From the NCBI RefSeq assembly GCF_004364315.1, contig NZ_SOBR01000003.1, positions 248,001-312,000 of the forward strand: DNA of 64,000 bases, read 5' to 3'. A program made the translations under genes and the position numbers. Below, in pieces: positions 36,451 through 44,322 of the stretch; position 1 is the stretch's first letter, and each line of letters opens with the position of its first letter. The notes beneath the pieces were generated by a model that made no database searches, was not told the DNA's origin, and saw nothing but the letters and a program-made list of their open reading frames with translations. Source of the DNA: Chromohalobacter marismortui. Lineage in GTDB: Bacteria > Pseudomonadota > Gammaproteobacteria > Pseudomonadales > Halomonadaceae.

Positions 36451-36519
36451 AGCGCCGATTTGTACCCAGATTGCGGGCGCACCCGAGCATGCCTCGGGAA
36501 AATGCCGCTAAAAGGGTGT
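36451..36519 (+). ncRNA. SAM-II-class riboswitch with an inserted hairpin
   Basis: The core landmarks of the SAM-II aptamer occur in order. The P1 strand GCGCC is followed by GATTTGTACCCAGATTGC, the closing strand GGCGC, and then AAAATGCCGCTAAAAGGGTG. ACCC (36464-36467) can pair with GGGT (36514-36517) as the pseudoknot. A 6-bp hairpin, CCCGAG-CATGC-CTCGGG (36482-36498), sits between P1 and the AATGCCGCTAAAAGG strand. The element lies between a consensus promoter and an intrinsic terminator, upstream of metNIQ, the expected target. No covariance model was run. Confidence 0.83.
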
Positions 36520-36532
36520 GTCCAGCGTTGAT

Positions 36533-36558
36533 GGCCACCCGTCTGGGTGGCCTTTTTT
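36533..36558 (+). terminator. Riboswitch-controlled intrinsic terminator
   Basis: A perfect 8-bp stem GGCCACCC / GGGTGGCC with loop GTCT is followed by six T, about 165 bases before metN. Its 5' half contains CACCC, complementary to GGGTG (36514-36518) of the aptamer pseudoknot. The same segment could therefore act as anti-terminator without SAM and be sequestered with SAM. Confidence 0.88.
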
Positions 36559-36724
36559 ATGGCCACAACCTGCAAATCCCGCCACACAGGCGATCCAGCC
36601 CCGTTACAATGCTGGCTTTCGCCACATGCGACGTCACCTCCTGGCATGACAAGCGTCGTCGCCCAAGATCGCCGACGCGTGCCACGGATCATGATGTCCC
36701 AACGCATCAACCCAAACGAAAACG

Positions 36725-37768
36725 ATGATCAAACTCGAAGGTGTCTCCAAAACCTATGGGAGCGGCCCTGAGGCTGTCCATGCCCTCAAGCATATCGACC
36801 TGGATGTGCCGAAAGGCGCCATCCATGGCGTCATCGGCTTGTCCGGTGCGGGCAAATCGACGCTGATTCGCTGCGTCAATCTCCTCGAGCGTCCGACCTC
36901 GGGGCGCGTCATCGTCGACGGCCAGGACTTGACCCGACAGGACAGCGAGGCCTTGCGCCAATCACGCCACCAGCTCGGCATGATCTTCCAGCATTTCAAC
37001 CTGCTTTCCTCACGCACAGTGTTCGATAACGTGGCACTGCCGCTGGAACTGATGGGGGTCTCGAAAAGCGAGATTCGCGAGCGTGTCGAACCGCTCCTGG
37101 ACCTCACCGGCCTGACCGACAAAGTGTCACAATATCCGGCACAACTCTCGGGGGGGCAGAAGCAACGCGTGGCCATCGCACGCGCCCTCGCCAGTCGCCC
37201 CAAAGTGCTGCTGTGCGACGAAGCGACCTCGGCTCTCGACCCGCAAACCACAGCGTCGATCCTCGAATTATTGCAGGACATCAACCGCAAACTGGGGCTG
37301 ACCATTCTGCTCATTACCCACGAGATGGAGGTCGTCAAGAGCATCTGCCACCGTGTCGGCCTGATCTCCGATGGCGAGCTGGTGGAAGAAGCCGACGTCG
37401 GCGACTTCTTCACCGCGCCCAGCACACGTCTGGGGCGTGAGTTTCTCAATGCGTTTCTCGAACTCGAGCCTCCGCAGGCACTGATCGAACGTCTCGAGGA
37501 AGCTCCTGACGAGCATACGCATCCCGTGGTACGTCTGGCGTTTTCCGGCGCCAACGTCGCCACCCCGCTCATCTCGCGCCTGGCACGCGAGAGTGGCGTC
37601 GATGTCAGCATCCTGCAAGCCAAGGTGGAATCGATCCAGGGCCGTACACTGGGCCTCATGATAGCCGAGCTCATCGGCACACCCGAGACCACGTCACAAG
37701 CCCTTGCACAACTCGAAGCTCACGATATCAATGTAGAGGTACTCGGCCATGTCCAGCGCAATGCTTGA
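36725..37768 (+). CDS. metN: Methionine ABC transporter, ATP-binding protein
   Basis: A 347-residue MetN. Walker A is GLSGAGKSTLIRCVN, the signature LSGGQKQRVAIARAL, Walker B VLLCDEATSALDP and the H-loop LITHEM. The C-terminal ~100 residues form the NIL/ACT domain that binds cytosolic methionine and inhibits transport. It heads metNIQ behind the SAM-II-type leader; transcript control is probably by termination. The ribosome-binding site is poor. Confidence 0.96.
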   Translation: MIKLEGVSKTYGSGPEAVHALKHIDLDVPKGAIHGVIGLSGAGKSTLIRCVNLLERPTSGRVIVDGQDLTRQDSEALRQSRHQLGMIFQHFNLLSSRTVFDNVALPLELMGVSKSEIRERVEPLLDLTGLTDKVSQYPAQLSGGQKQRVAIARALASRPKVLLCDEATSALDPQTTASILELLQDINRKLGLTILLITHEMEVVKSICHRVGLISDGELVEEADVGDFFTAPSTRLGREFLNAFLELEPPQALIERLEEAPDEHTHPVVRLAFSGANVATPLISRLARESGVDVSILQAKVESIQGRTLGLMIAELIGTPETTSQALAQLEAHDINVEVLGHVQRNA

Positions 37769-38402
37769 ACTGATCTTCAAGGCCACCCTCGACACACTCT
37801 ATATGGTGGCTCTTTCAGGAACCGTTTCGGCCTTGATCGGCATCCCCCTCGGGGTCCTGCTGTATGTCACCCGACCGGGACAGGTACTCGCACAGCCTTT
37901 CGCCCAGCGCGTACTCGGCATCATCACCAATATCGGGCGTTCGATCCCTTTCATCATTCTGATGGTGGCGATCATCCCCTTCACGCGGCTTATCGTGGGC
38001 AGCTCCATCGGTACCAATGCCGCCGTGGTGCCACTCATCATCGCCGCCATTCCCTTCGTCGCGCGCTTGGTCGAAGGCGCCCTCAACGAGATACCGCCGG
38101 GACTCATCGAAGCCGCTCAGGCGATGGGCGCCACCCCCATGCAGATCATCACCAAGGTGCTCCTTCCCGAGGCCAAAGGCGGCATCATCAACGGCCTGAC
38201 CATTACGGTGGTCACGCTGGTCAGCTATTCGGCCATGGCCGGTGCCGTTGGCGGCGGCGGCCTGGGCGACCTGGGCATTCGTTACGGCTACAACCGTTTC
38301 GAACCGATGATCATGCTCATCACGGTAGCGATACTGGTCGTCATGGTGCAGGGCTTTCAAAGCCTCGGCGACCGCCTCGTGCGCAAGGCCGATCATAAAT
38401 GA
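37749..38402 (+). CDS. metI: Methionine ABC transporter, permease
   Basis: A 217-residue permease with five hydrophobic segments. GIPLGVLLYVTRPGQ, IGRSIPFIILMVAIIPFTRL, the EAA loop EIPPGLIEAAQAMGATPMQI and SAMAGAVGGGGLGDLGIRYG are MetI signatures. The ATG at 37749 overlaps metN by 20 bases and has GAGG upstream; the ATG at 37761 (8-base overlap) is the alternative. Confidence 0.95.
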   Translation: MSSAMLELIFKATLDTLYMVALSGTVSALIGIPLGVLLYVTRPGQVLAQPFAQRVLGIITNIGRSIPFIILMVAIIPFTRLIVGSSIGTNAAVVPLIIAAIPFVARLVEGALNEIPPGLIEAAQAMGATPMQIITKVLLPEAKGGIINGLTITVVTLVSYSAMAGAVGGGGLGDLGIRYGYNRFEPMIMLITVAILVVMVQGFQSLGDRLVRKADHK

Positions 38403-38525
38403 GCCAGTAGCCATGGCGAAAACGAAAAGCTATAATAGGAATCACTTTTATACTCAAAAGGCATAAATGCTTTTGGGAAACCATCCGACATCGGATAGCA
38501 ACGCCTCATTCAAGGAGCTCGCATA

Positions 38526-39353
38526 ATGAAAGACACCCTGGCCCACGCCCTGCGTCCTGTTCGTCTTCTCGGCGCCGCCGCATTACTTGGTGCAGGCTTG
38601 ATCGCCGGCTGCGGAAGCGATGACGCCAATACGCAATCGATCAAGGTCGGCACCGTGGCAGGACCGGAAACGGACGTCATGAAAGTCGCCAAGCAAATCG
38701 CCAAAGAAGAATACGACCTCAATGTCGAAATCATTGAATTCACCGATTATGTCTCGCCCAATGCGGCGCTTGCCGATGGCAGCCTGGATGCCAATGCCTT
38801 CCAGCATGAGCCCTACCTGAACAGCATGATCCAGGATCGCGGCTACGATTTCGCCATCGCGGGCAAAACCTTCGTCTATCCGATCGGGGCCTATTCCGAG
38901 CGCTACGACACCATTGAAAACTTGCCCGACGGCGCCATCATTGCGCTGCCCAACGACCCATCCAATGAAGGGCGTTCGCTGATCCTGATGCACAACAAGG
39001 GGCTGATTGAACTCAAGGATCCCACCAATCTCGAAGCGACGCCCATCGATATCAGCAAGAACCCCCACAACTACGAGTTCCGTGAGATCGCCGCCGCGCA
39101 GCTGCCTCGCGTATTGCCCGATGTCGACCTGGCCTTCATCAACAACACCTTCGCCCAACCGGCGGGGCTCAGCCTGGATGACGCACTGATCAAGGAAGGC
39201 CCCGAGTCGCCCTACGTCAACTTGATCGTGACGCGTGAAGGCATGCAGGACAACAAGGCAATCCAACAGCTGGTTGACGCCTATCAATCGCCGGCGGTCA
39301 TCGACAAAGCCGCCGAATTGTTCAAGGGCGCTGCCGTACCTGGCTGGAAGTAA
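38526..39353 (+). CDS. metQ: Methionine-binding lipoprotein
   Basis: A 275-residue lipoprotein. The signal peptide ends in the lipobox LIAGC followed by GSDD. KVGTVAGPETDVMKVAKQIA, FTDYVSPNAALADGSLDANA and FQHEPYL are the NlpA/MetQ pattern. AAGGAG lies 8 bases from the ATG. The 123-base gap after metI holds TATAAT (38432-38437) and a bulged hairpin around AAAAGGCATAAATGCTTTT, so an internal promoter or processing site is possible. Confidence 0.94.
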   Translation: MKDTLAHALRPVRLLGAAALLGAGLIAGCGSDDANTQSIKVGTVAGPETDVMKVAKQIAKEEYDLNVEIIEFTDYVSPNAALADGSLDANAFQHEPYLNSMIQDRGYDFAIAGKTFVYPIGAYSERYDTIENLPDGAIIALPNDPSNEGRSLILMHNKGLIELKDPTNLEATPIDISKNPHNYEFREIAAAQLPRVLPDVDLAFINNTFAQPAGLSLDDALIKEGPESPYVNLIVTREGMQDNKAIQQLVDAYQSPAVIDKAAELFKGAAVPGWK

Positions 39354-39435
39354 CCGCCCTCCGCCACTTCGTTCGACAGGCCGACCCTATGGGGCCGGCC
39401 TGTTTCGTTACCATCCACATTCGTTTGGAGACATC

Positions 39436-39912
39436 ATGAGCGACTACGCGCTACTCGCCCGCCAGCTCGAAACCCTGCTGGATACCCGTGACTGGCTGAC
39501 CAACGCGGCACAAACCTGCGCCTTTCTGACACATGAGATTGGCGATTTGAACTGGGTCGGCTTCTACCTCCAGCGCCAGCCTAGGACACTTGTCCTGGGG
39601 CCATTTCAAGGCCTGCCCGCGTGCAACCCCATCCCGTTCGACAAAGGGGTCTGCGGGGCGGCCGCCACCACAAGGCGCACGCAGCGTGTCGCGGATGTTC
39701 ATGCCTTCCCCGGCCACATCGCCTGCGACGCCGCGTCGCGCTCGGAACTGGTCGTGCCCATCATGCACGACGGCGAACTCTGGGGCGTGCTCGACCTCGA
39801 CAGCCCGCGCCCCGAACGCTTCAGTGAAGACGACCAGCGTGGAATCGAACGCCTGATGGAGATCTTCAGTGCCGCCAGCGACCTCACCAAGCCATGCAAC
39901 GTGACTGGATAA
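39436..39912 (+). CDS. msrC: Free methionine-(R)-sulfoxide reductase (GAF type)
   Basis: A 158-residue single-GAF-domain enzyme reducing free Met-R-sulfoxide. The three conserved cysteines are present: Cys63 (FQGLPACNPIPF), Cys73 (KGVCGAAA) and Cys97 (FPGHIACDAASRSELVVPI). GGAG lies 5 bases from the ATG. It is 82 bases after metQ on the same strand, suggesting uptake and repair of methionine are coordinated. Confidence 0.93.
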   Translation: MSDYALLARQLETLLDTRDWLTNAAQTCAFLTHEIGDLNWVGFYLQRQPRTLVLGPFQGLPACNPIPFDKGVCGAAATTRRTQRVADVHAFPGHIACDAASRSELVVPIMHDGELWGVLDLDSPRPERFSEDDQRGIERLMEIFSAASDLTKPCNVTG

Positions 39913-39946
39913 GCGCCTGGTTAGCGTTCTCGTAACGCACAACGCA

Positions 39947-39978
39947 AACGCCCCCGCTGAAAAGACAGCGGGGGCGTT
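39947..39978. terminator. Strong hairpin between msrC and tRNA-Val
   Basis: A perfect 13-bp stem, AACGCCCCCGCTG / CAGCGGGGGCGTT, with loop AAAAGA. It lies between the rightward msrC and the leftward tRNA genes and probably ends both. T-runs are short on each side, so the call rests on stem strength and position. Confidence 0.7.
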
Positions 39979-39986
39979 CAATATGC

Positions 39987-40063
39987 TGGTAGGACCGAGC
40001 GGATTTGAACCGCTGACCTCCACGATGTCAACGTGGCGCTCTAACCAACTGAGCTACGGTCCT
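39987..40063 (-). tRNA. tRNA-Val (GAC), copy 2
   Basis: A 77-base cloverleaf with encoded CCA. The anticodon stem CCACG/CGTGG closes the loop TTGACAT, giving anticodon GAC. The T arm has GGTTCAAATCC and the D arm GCTCAGTTGGTTAGAGC. It is identical to the upstream copy at 40121-40197, 57 bases away. Confidence 0.97.
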
Positions 40064-40120
40064 GCAAATCGATGGTTGGCAGCATGTCGGCTGTTGGGCA
40101 CTTCTGGCAATTAGCGCGTC

Positions 40121-40197
40121 TGGTAGGACCGAGCGGATTTGAACCGCTGACCTCCACGATGTCAACGTGGCGCTCTAACCAACTGAGCTACGGTCCT
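40121..40197 (-). tRNA. tRNA-Val (GAC), copy 1
   Basis: The same 77-base tRNA-Val with anticodon GAC and encoded CCA. It is first in a two-gene transcript that starts from the promoter at 40278-40305. Confidence 0.97.
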
Positions 40198-40277
40198 ATT
40201 GGGCACTCATTGAGCGATACACTGCCATTTAGCGATGCACTGCCGTTGAAGGCTCTCGCCCTTAGCGACGGATGAGT

Positions 40278-40305
40278 ATTTTACTCAGATCGCAGGAAAT
40301 TGCAA
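40278..40305 (-). promoter_or_regulatory. Promoter of the tRNA-Val pair
   Basis: On the minus strand, -35 TTGCAA (40305-40300), a 16-base spacer and -10 TAAAAT (40283-40278). The expected start is about 75 bases ahead of the first tRNA. Apart from this and a possible GlpR site at 40412-40426, nothing distinct was seen in 40198-40572. Confidence 0.6.
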
Positions 40306-40411
40306 GACTCGAATCTAAAAATTCGCCAAGGTTCAAACGCTTGACGCGCTCATCAGACACCGTGTAAGCGCTGTTGATGCCAGTGCCCTTTATCGAGAAT
40401 GATTCATGCCC

Positions 40412-40426
40412 ATTTTCGTTTTGCAA
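40412..40426 (+). promoter_or_regulatory. Possible GlpR site upstream of glpR
   Basis: ATTTTCGTTTTGCAA shares TTCGTTTT with the sites in front of glpD and, inverted, glpS. It lies 147 bases before the glpR start. The second TTCG half is degenerate, so support is weaker than for the other two. Confidence 0.3.
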
Positions 40427-40572
40427 CACGCCATGGTGCCTTTTTCCTACACGAGGTCATGGTTTAACATGGCGCTGCAGCCCGTATTGCCGTGCCTGTG
40501 CAAGGCTCGCACCATCCCATACGACATGGCTCATTCATCGGCCGTTTTACTCGCCAGGTAACGGAACTTTCC

Positions 40573-41337
40573 ATGACACAACAAGATCGCCACGATGCCA
40601 TCGTCACCTTGGTCAAGCGCCAGGGCTACGCCTCCATCGAACAGCTCACGCAGCATTTTTCCGTCACGCCACAGACGATTCGCCGCGACCTCAACCAATT
40701 GGCCGACGAGGGCGCCATCAAACGTGTGCACGGCGGCGCCGGTCTTGAGTCGAGCACGGTCAATACCGCCTACCATACGCGCAAGACGCTCAACGCCGAT
40801 GCCAAGCAGCATATCGCCGAATGCGTCGCTGCACAGATTCCCGACTCCGCTTCGCTGTTCATCAACATCGGCACCAGCAACGAAATGGTTGCCGAGGCAC
40901 TACGCGATCACCAAGGCCTCGAGGTCATCACCAACAATCTCAACGTGGCGGCAATCCTCCAGCACAAGGAAGACTTCAACGTCATCATCGCCGGCGGTCA
41001 GGTGCGCTCGCGCGACGGCGGCATCATCGGCGAAGCCACGATCGACTTCATCAATCAGTTCAAGGTCGATTACGGCATCATCGGCATCAGCGGTATCGAC
41101 GATGACGGCTCTTTGCTCGAGTTCGACTATCAAGAAGTCCGTGTCGCCCAGGCCATCATCCGCAACTCACGCCAAGTCTTCCTGACGGCCGACCACTCCA
41201 AGTTCCACCGCAATGCTGTGGTGCGCCAGGGCAACATCGCGCAAATCGACGCGCTGTTCACGGATCGCCAACCGCCCGATGGCATGCTACGCCTTCTCCG
41301 CGAGCATGACGTGACACTGCATATCGCCGACGCCTGA
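40573..41337 (+). CDS. glpR: Glycerol regulon repressor (DeoR family)
   Basis: A 254-residue DeoR-family repressor. The N-terminal HTH is QQDRHDAIVTLVKRQGYASI, HFSVTPQTIRRDLNQLADEG, AIKRVHGGAG. The DeoRC sugar-phosphate domain has FINIGTSNEMVAEAL, ITNNLNVAAIL, GIIGISGIDDDGSLLEFDY and LTADHSKFHRNAVVRQGNI, matching GlpR (inducer glycerol-3-phosphate). The start is set by homology. The glpD gene follows by 129 bases. Confidence 0.93.
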   Translation: MTQQDRHDAIVTLVKRQGYASIEQLTQHFSVTPQTIRRDLNQLADEGAIKRVHGGAGLESSTVNTAYHTRKTLNADAKQHIAECVAAQIPDSASLFINIGTSNEMVAEALRDHQGLEVITNNLNVAAILQHKEDFNVIIAGGQVRSRDGGIIGEATIDFINQFKVDYGIIGISGIDDDGSLLEFDYQEVRVAQAIIRNSRQVFLTADHSKFHRNAVVRQGNIAQIDALFTDRQPPDGMLRLLREHDVTLHIADA

Positions 41338-41376
41338 GCGGCTTGCTCCGCTTGCGGCGCCACCAAGTGACGCCGC

Positions 41377-41411
41377 GTTCGTTTCGTCGACTTGATGTTC
41401 GTTTTCGATTA
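41377..41411 (+). promoter_or_regulatory. Candidate GlpR operators upstream of glpD
   Basis: Two TTCG-type tandem motifs are present: GTTCGTTTCGTCGAC (41377-41391) and ATGTTCGTTTTCGATTA (41395-41411). The second closely resembles the inverted site in front of glpS. They lie 56-90 bases from the glpD start, a repressor-compatible place. Confidence 0.5.
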
Positions 41412-41466
41412 AACTACTTTCATATCCGAACAATCGATCTGCGAAACCAACCTTGCGGAGCTTGCC

Positions 41467-42972
41467 ATGAACGCCTCCCCCCGGCAGGACATACTCGATC
41501 TTTTCGTCATCGGCGGTGGCATCAACGGCACCGGCATCGCCAATGAGGCTGCCGGCCGTGGCTTGCGCGTCGCCCTGAGCGAGCAGCACGATCTCGCCAG
41601 CGCGACCTCCTCGGCGAGCAGCAAACTGATCCATGGCGGCTTGCGCTACCTCGAGCATCGCGAATTTCGCTTAGTGCGCGAAGCACTGCATGAGCGTGAA
41701 GTATTACTACGCAAGGCGCCGCACATCGTTTGGCCATTGCGTTTCATCCTCCCGCATCAGCCTCATTTACGCCCAGCCTGGATGATCCGCGCGGGACTGT
41801 TCCTTTACGACCATCTCAGCCAGCGCGACAGCCTACCCGCGTCCAAGGGATTGCGTTTTGGCTCTGAAAGCCCCTTGAAGCCCGACATCAAGCGCGGTTT
41901 CGAATATTCCGACTGCTGGGTCGACGATGCCCGTCTCGTCGTTCTCAACGCCGTGCAAGCGCGCGAGCACGGTGCCGACATCCAAGCGGGTAGCCGCTGT
42001 ATCGGGGCTCGGGTAGAAGATGGTATCTGGCATATCACACTGGAAGATGTCATCACCGGCAAGCGTCATACACGCTTCTCACGCGCCCTGGTCAACGCTG
42101 CCGGCCCTTGGGTGGAACGGGTGGTGCGTGACAACGTTCAACGCGAATCGCGTTACGGCGTGCGCATGATTCAGGGAAGTCATATCGTGGTACCGCGCCT
42201 CAACACCGACGAACGCGCCTATATTTTGCAAAATCAGGACCGACGCATCGTCTTCGTACTGCCCTATCAGCAAGACTACAGTCTGATCGGTACCACCGAT
42301 GTGCGTTATCAGGGCGATCCCCGCAAGGTCAGTGCCAGCCGTCAGGAAATCGACTATCTGCTCGATGTGGTCAATCAGCATTTCACCCAGACGCTGTCTC
42401 ATGAGGACATCGTCACCACATTCTCCGGCGTTCGGCCGTTGTGCGATGACGAGTCCGCCGATCCGTCGGCGATGACGCGCGACTACACACTCGATCTTGA
42501 TACACGCGGCGCCCCGTTATTGTCGGTCTTCGGCGGCAAGATCACCACGTACCGCAAGCTGGCCGAGGCCGCGCTGGAACAACTGTCACCTTACTTCCAC
42601 GCTATCGGTGAGGCCTGGACCGCCGACGCCGTCTTGCCGGGGGGCGATATCGACTCGCGCGAAGCTTTCACCATGCAACTGGTTCGCGATTACCCCTTCT
42701 TGGGCGAAGCCCGGGCACGACGCTTCGCTTCCAGTTATGGCTCGCGGTGCCTGCACTTTCTGCAAGGTGTCAGCCGTGAAGACCAGCTGGGCGAGGCGTT
42801 CGGCGCCGGTCTGACACAGGCCGAAGTCGACTACCAGGTGAATGAGGAGTGGGCACGTTCGCCGGATGATATCTTGTGGCGACGCACCAAGCTGGGGTTA
42901 CGTTTCACGCCCGAACACTATCAGCGCCTGACCACCTATCTCGACCGTCATTGCCAGGGGCATGCCGCCTGA
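41467..42972 (+). CDS. glpD: Aerobic glycerol-3-phosphate dehydrogenase
   Basis: A 501-residue FAD-dependent, membrane-associated enzyme oxidising sn-glycerol-3-phosphate to DHAP and reducing quinone. The FAD-binding N-terminus is LFVIGGGINGTGIANEAAG. ATSSASSKLIHGGLRYLEH, FSGVRPLCDDESADPSAMTR and SVFGGKITTYRKLAE are GlpD signatures. CGGAG lies 6 bases upstream of the ATG. No glpK or glpF is in the window. Confidence 0.97.
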   Translation: MNASPRQDILDLFVIGGGINGTGIANEAAGRGLRVALSEQHDLASATSSASSKLIHGGLRYLEHREFRLVREALHEREVLLRKAPHIVWPLRFILPHQPHLRPAWMIRAGLFLYDHLSQRDSLPASKGLRFGSESPLKPDIKRGFEYSDCWVDDARLVVLNAVQAREHGADIQAGSRCIGARVEDGIWHITLEDVITGKRHTRFSRALVNAAGPWVERVVRDNVQRESRYGVRMIQGSHIVVPRLNTDERAYILQNQDRRIVFVLPYQQDYSLIGTTDVRYQGDPRKVSASRQEIDYLLDVVNQHFTQTLSHEDIVTTFSGVRPLCDDESADPSAMTRDYTLDLDTRGAPLLSVFGGKITTYRKLAEAALEQLSPYFHAIGEAWTADAVLPGGDIDSREAFTMQLVRDYPFLGEARARRFASSYGSRCLHFLQGVSREDQLGEAFGAGLTQAEVDYQVNEEWARSPDDILWRRTKLGLRFTPEHYQRLTTYLDRHCQGHAA

Positions 42973-43100
42973 TGAGGCTACCCGATATCGCCTTTACTTA
43001 GCATAACTGCGCGTCAGCCTGCTACGCTCAATCTCCACGCTGACCATGGACGGTAACGCCCCGGCATGGAGCCAGGGGTCGGCGCCGCCTTAACGAGGCC

Positions 43101-44204
43101 ATGATGATTGAGTATGTCGCCGAGCTAGTGCTCACCCTGTTCGCGCTCGTCGCATTTATTGCCACTGCCATCCCATGGCTGAATCTACGCTACTGGTGGG
43201 TGCGGGGGTTCGACTTCCCCCGCATGCAACTCGCGGCGCTCGCTGTGGTAATTTTCATTGCCTTGCTGAGTGTGCTGCCTTGGTCACCGCTGGGCTGGAC
43301 CGGAGCAGTCGTCAGCTTGATCGTGCTCGGCGTGCAAGGCATGCATATTTTTCCCTGGACGCCACTGGCAGCATGCCAGGTGGTCAATGCCGAAGGCAAA
43401 GACGCCTCACGCCAATTCTCGCTGCTGATCGCCAACGTTCTCACGCCCAATCGCCAAGCCGCGTCACTGATGCGCCAGATTCACGAGACCGATCCCGATA
43501 TCGTGCTGACATTGGAGTCCGACGCCTGGTGGGAAGAACGCCTCGACGAGGCACTGAGCGAGAGCCACCCACATACCGTCAAGATTCCCCTCGACAATCT
43601 CTACGGCATGCACCTGTATTCACGCCTGACACTGTGTGAACCACATGTCGAGTGGCTGATCCAGGACGATATTCCGTCGATACACGGCTGGTTCGCGCTG
43701 CCCAGTGGCGAGCGCGTGCGCTTCCATGCCGTACATCCAAGACCCCCCGCACCCGGCGAAAGCGATGAATCGCTATGGCGGGATGCCGAGCTATTGCTCG
43801 TCGGGCAAACGATTCGTGACTCGGATCACCCCACCTTGGTCGCTGGCGACCTCAATGACGTGGCATGGTCGAAAACGACACGTCTATTTTGCCGCATCAG
43901 CGGCATGCTGGATCCACGCTGCGGACGCGGACTATTCAGCACCTTCCATGCCGAGCATCGTTGGCTGCGTTGGCCCTTGGACCACGTCTTCGTCAGCGAG
44001 CATTTCACCTTGGTCGCACTACGCCGCCTCTCGGCATTCGGTTCCGATCACTTCCCCATTCTCGCCACCCTCCGTTATCGGCCGGCACGCGCCGACGAAA
44101 ACGACAGCCCCGACGCCGACCGCGAAGAACGGCAAGACGCCGAGCAAACCATCGAAGAAGCCCATGACCGGCGTGGTGAAGAGCCCATCAAGCACGACGA
44201 CTAA
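43101..44204 (+). CDS. Membrane-anchored endonuclease/exonuclease/phosphatase family protein
   Basis: A 367-residue protein. Three hydrophobic segments occupy about residues 5-95 and anchor an EEP domain. That domain has FSLLIANVLTPNRQ, DPDIVLTLESDAWW (metal Glu), TLVAGDLNDVAWS and LDHVFVSEHF, ending in FGSDHFPILATL (catalytic His). The last ~40 residues are strongly acidic and basic (EREERQDAEQTIEEAHDRR-like) and likely disordered. The domain is probably periplasmic. The substrate (nucleic acid or phospholipid) cannot be told. It does not look co-regulated with glpD. Confidence 0.8.
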   Translation: MMIEYVAELVLTLFALVAFIATAIPWLNLRYWWVRGFDFPRMQLAALAVVIFIALLSVLPWSPLGWTGAVVSLIVLGVQGMHIFPWTPLAACQVVNAEGKDASRQFSLLIANVLTPNRQAASLMRQIHETDPDIVLTLESDAWWEERLDEALSESHPHTVKIPLDNLYGMHLYSRLTLCEPHVEWLIQDDIPSIHGWFALPSGERVRFHAVHPRPPAPGESDESLWRDAELLLVGQTIRDSDHPTLVAGDLNDVAWSKTTRLFCRISGMLDPRCGRGLFSTFHAEHRWLRWPLDHVFVSEHFTLVALRRLSAFGSDHFPILATLRYRPARADENDSPDADREERQDAEQTIEEAHDRRGEEPIKHDD

Positions 44205-44270
44205 GCCCCTCGTCGTCATCCGCCGACGTCAGCAAAACAAGATGAAACACAACACGATGCGCTACATGAA

Positions 44271-44294
44271 TTGGGCGCCCATGAGGGCGCCCAA
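44271..44294. terminator. Hairpin between convergent EEP gene and fumC
   Basis: A perfect 10-bp stem TTGGGCGCCC / GGGCGCCCAA with loop ATGA. There is no T-run, but it lies between the ends of two convergent genes, so a shared terminator or mRNA 3'-end stabiliser is likely. Confidence 0.55.
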
Positions 44295-44322
44295 GCAACG
44301 TCCTGGGGGCCGCGCTGTCACG

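Noticed and set aside
35497-36724. FMN riboswitch for ribE
   Set aside because: None of the RFN-element conserved strings was found on the ribE strand; the structured RNA in this interval is on the opposite strand and matches SAM-II.
36438-36728. Short open frames on both strands across the metN leader
   Set aside because: They coincide with the promoter, riboswitch and terminator; no ribosome-binding site or family resemblance.
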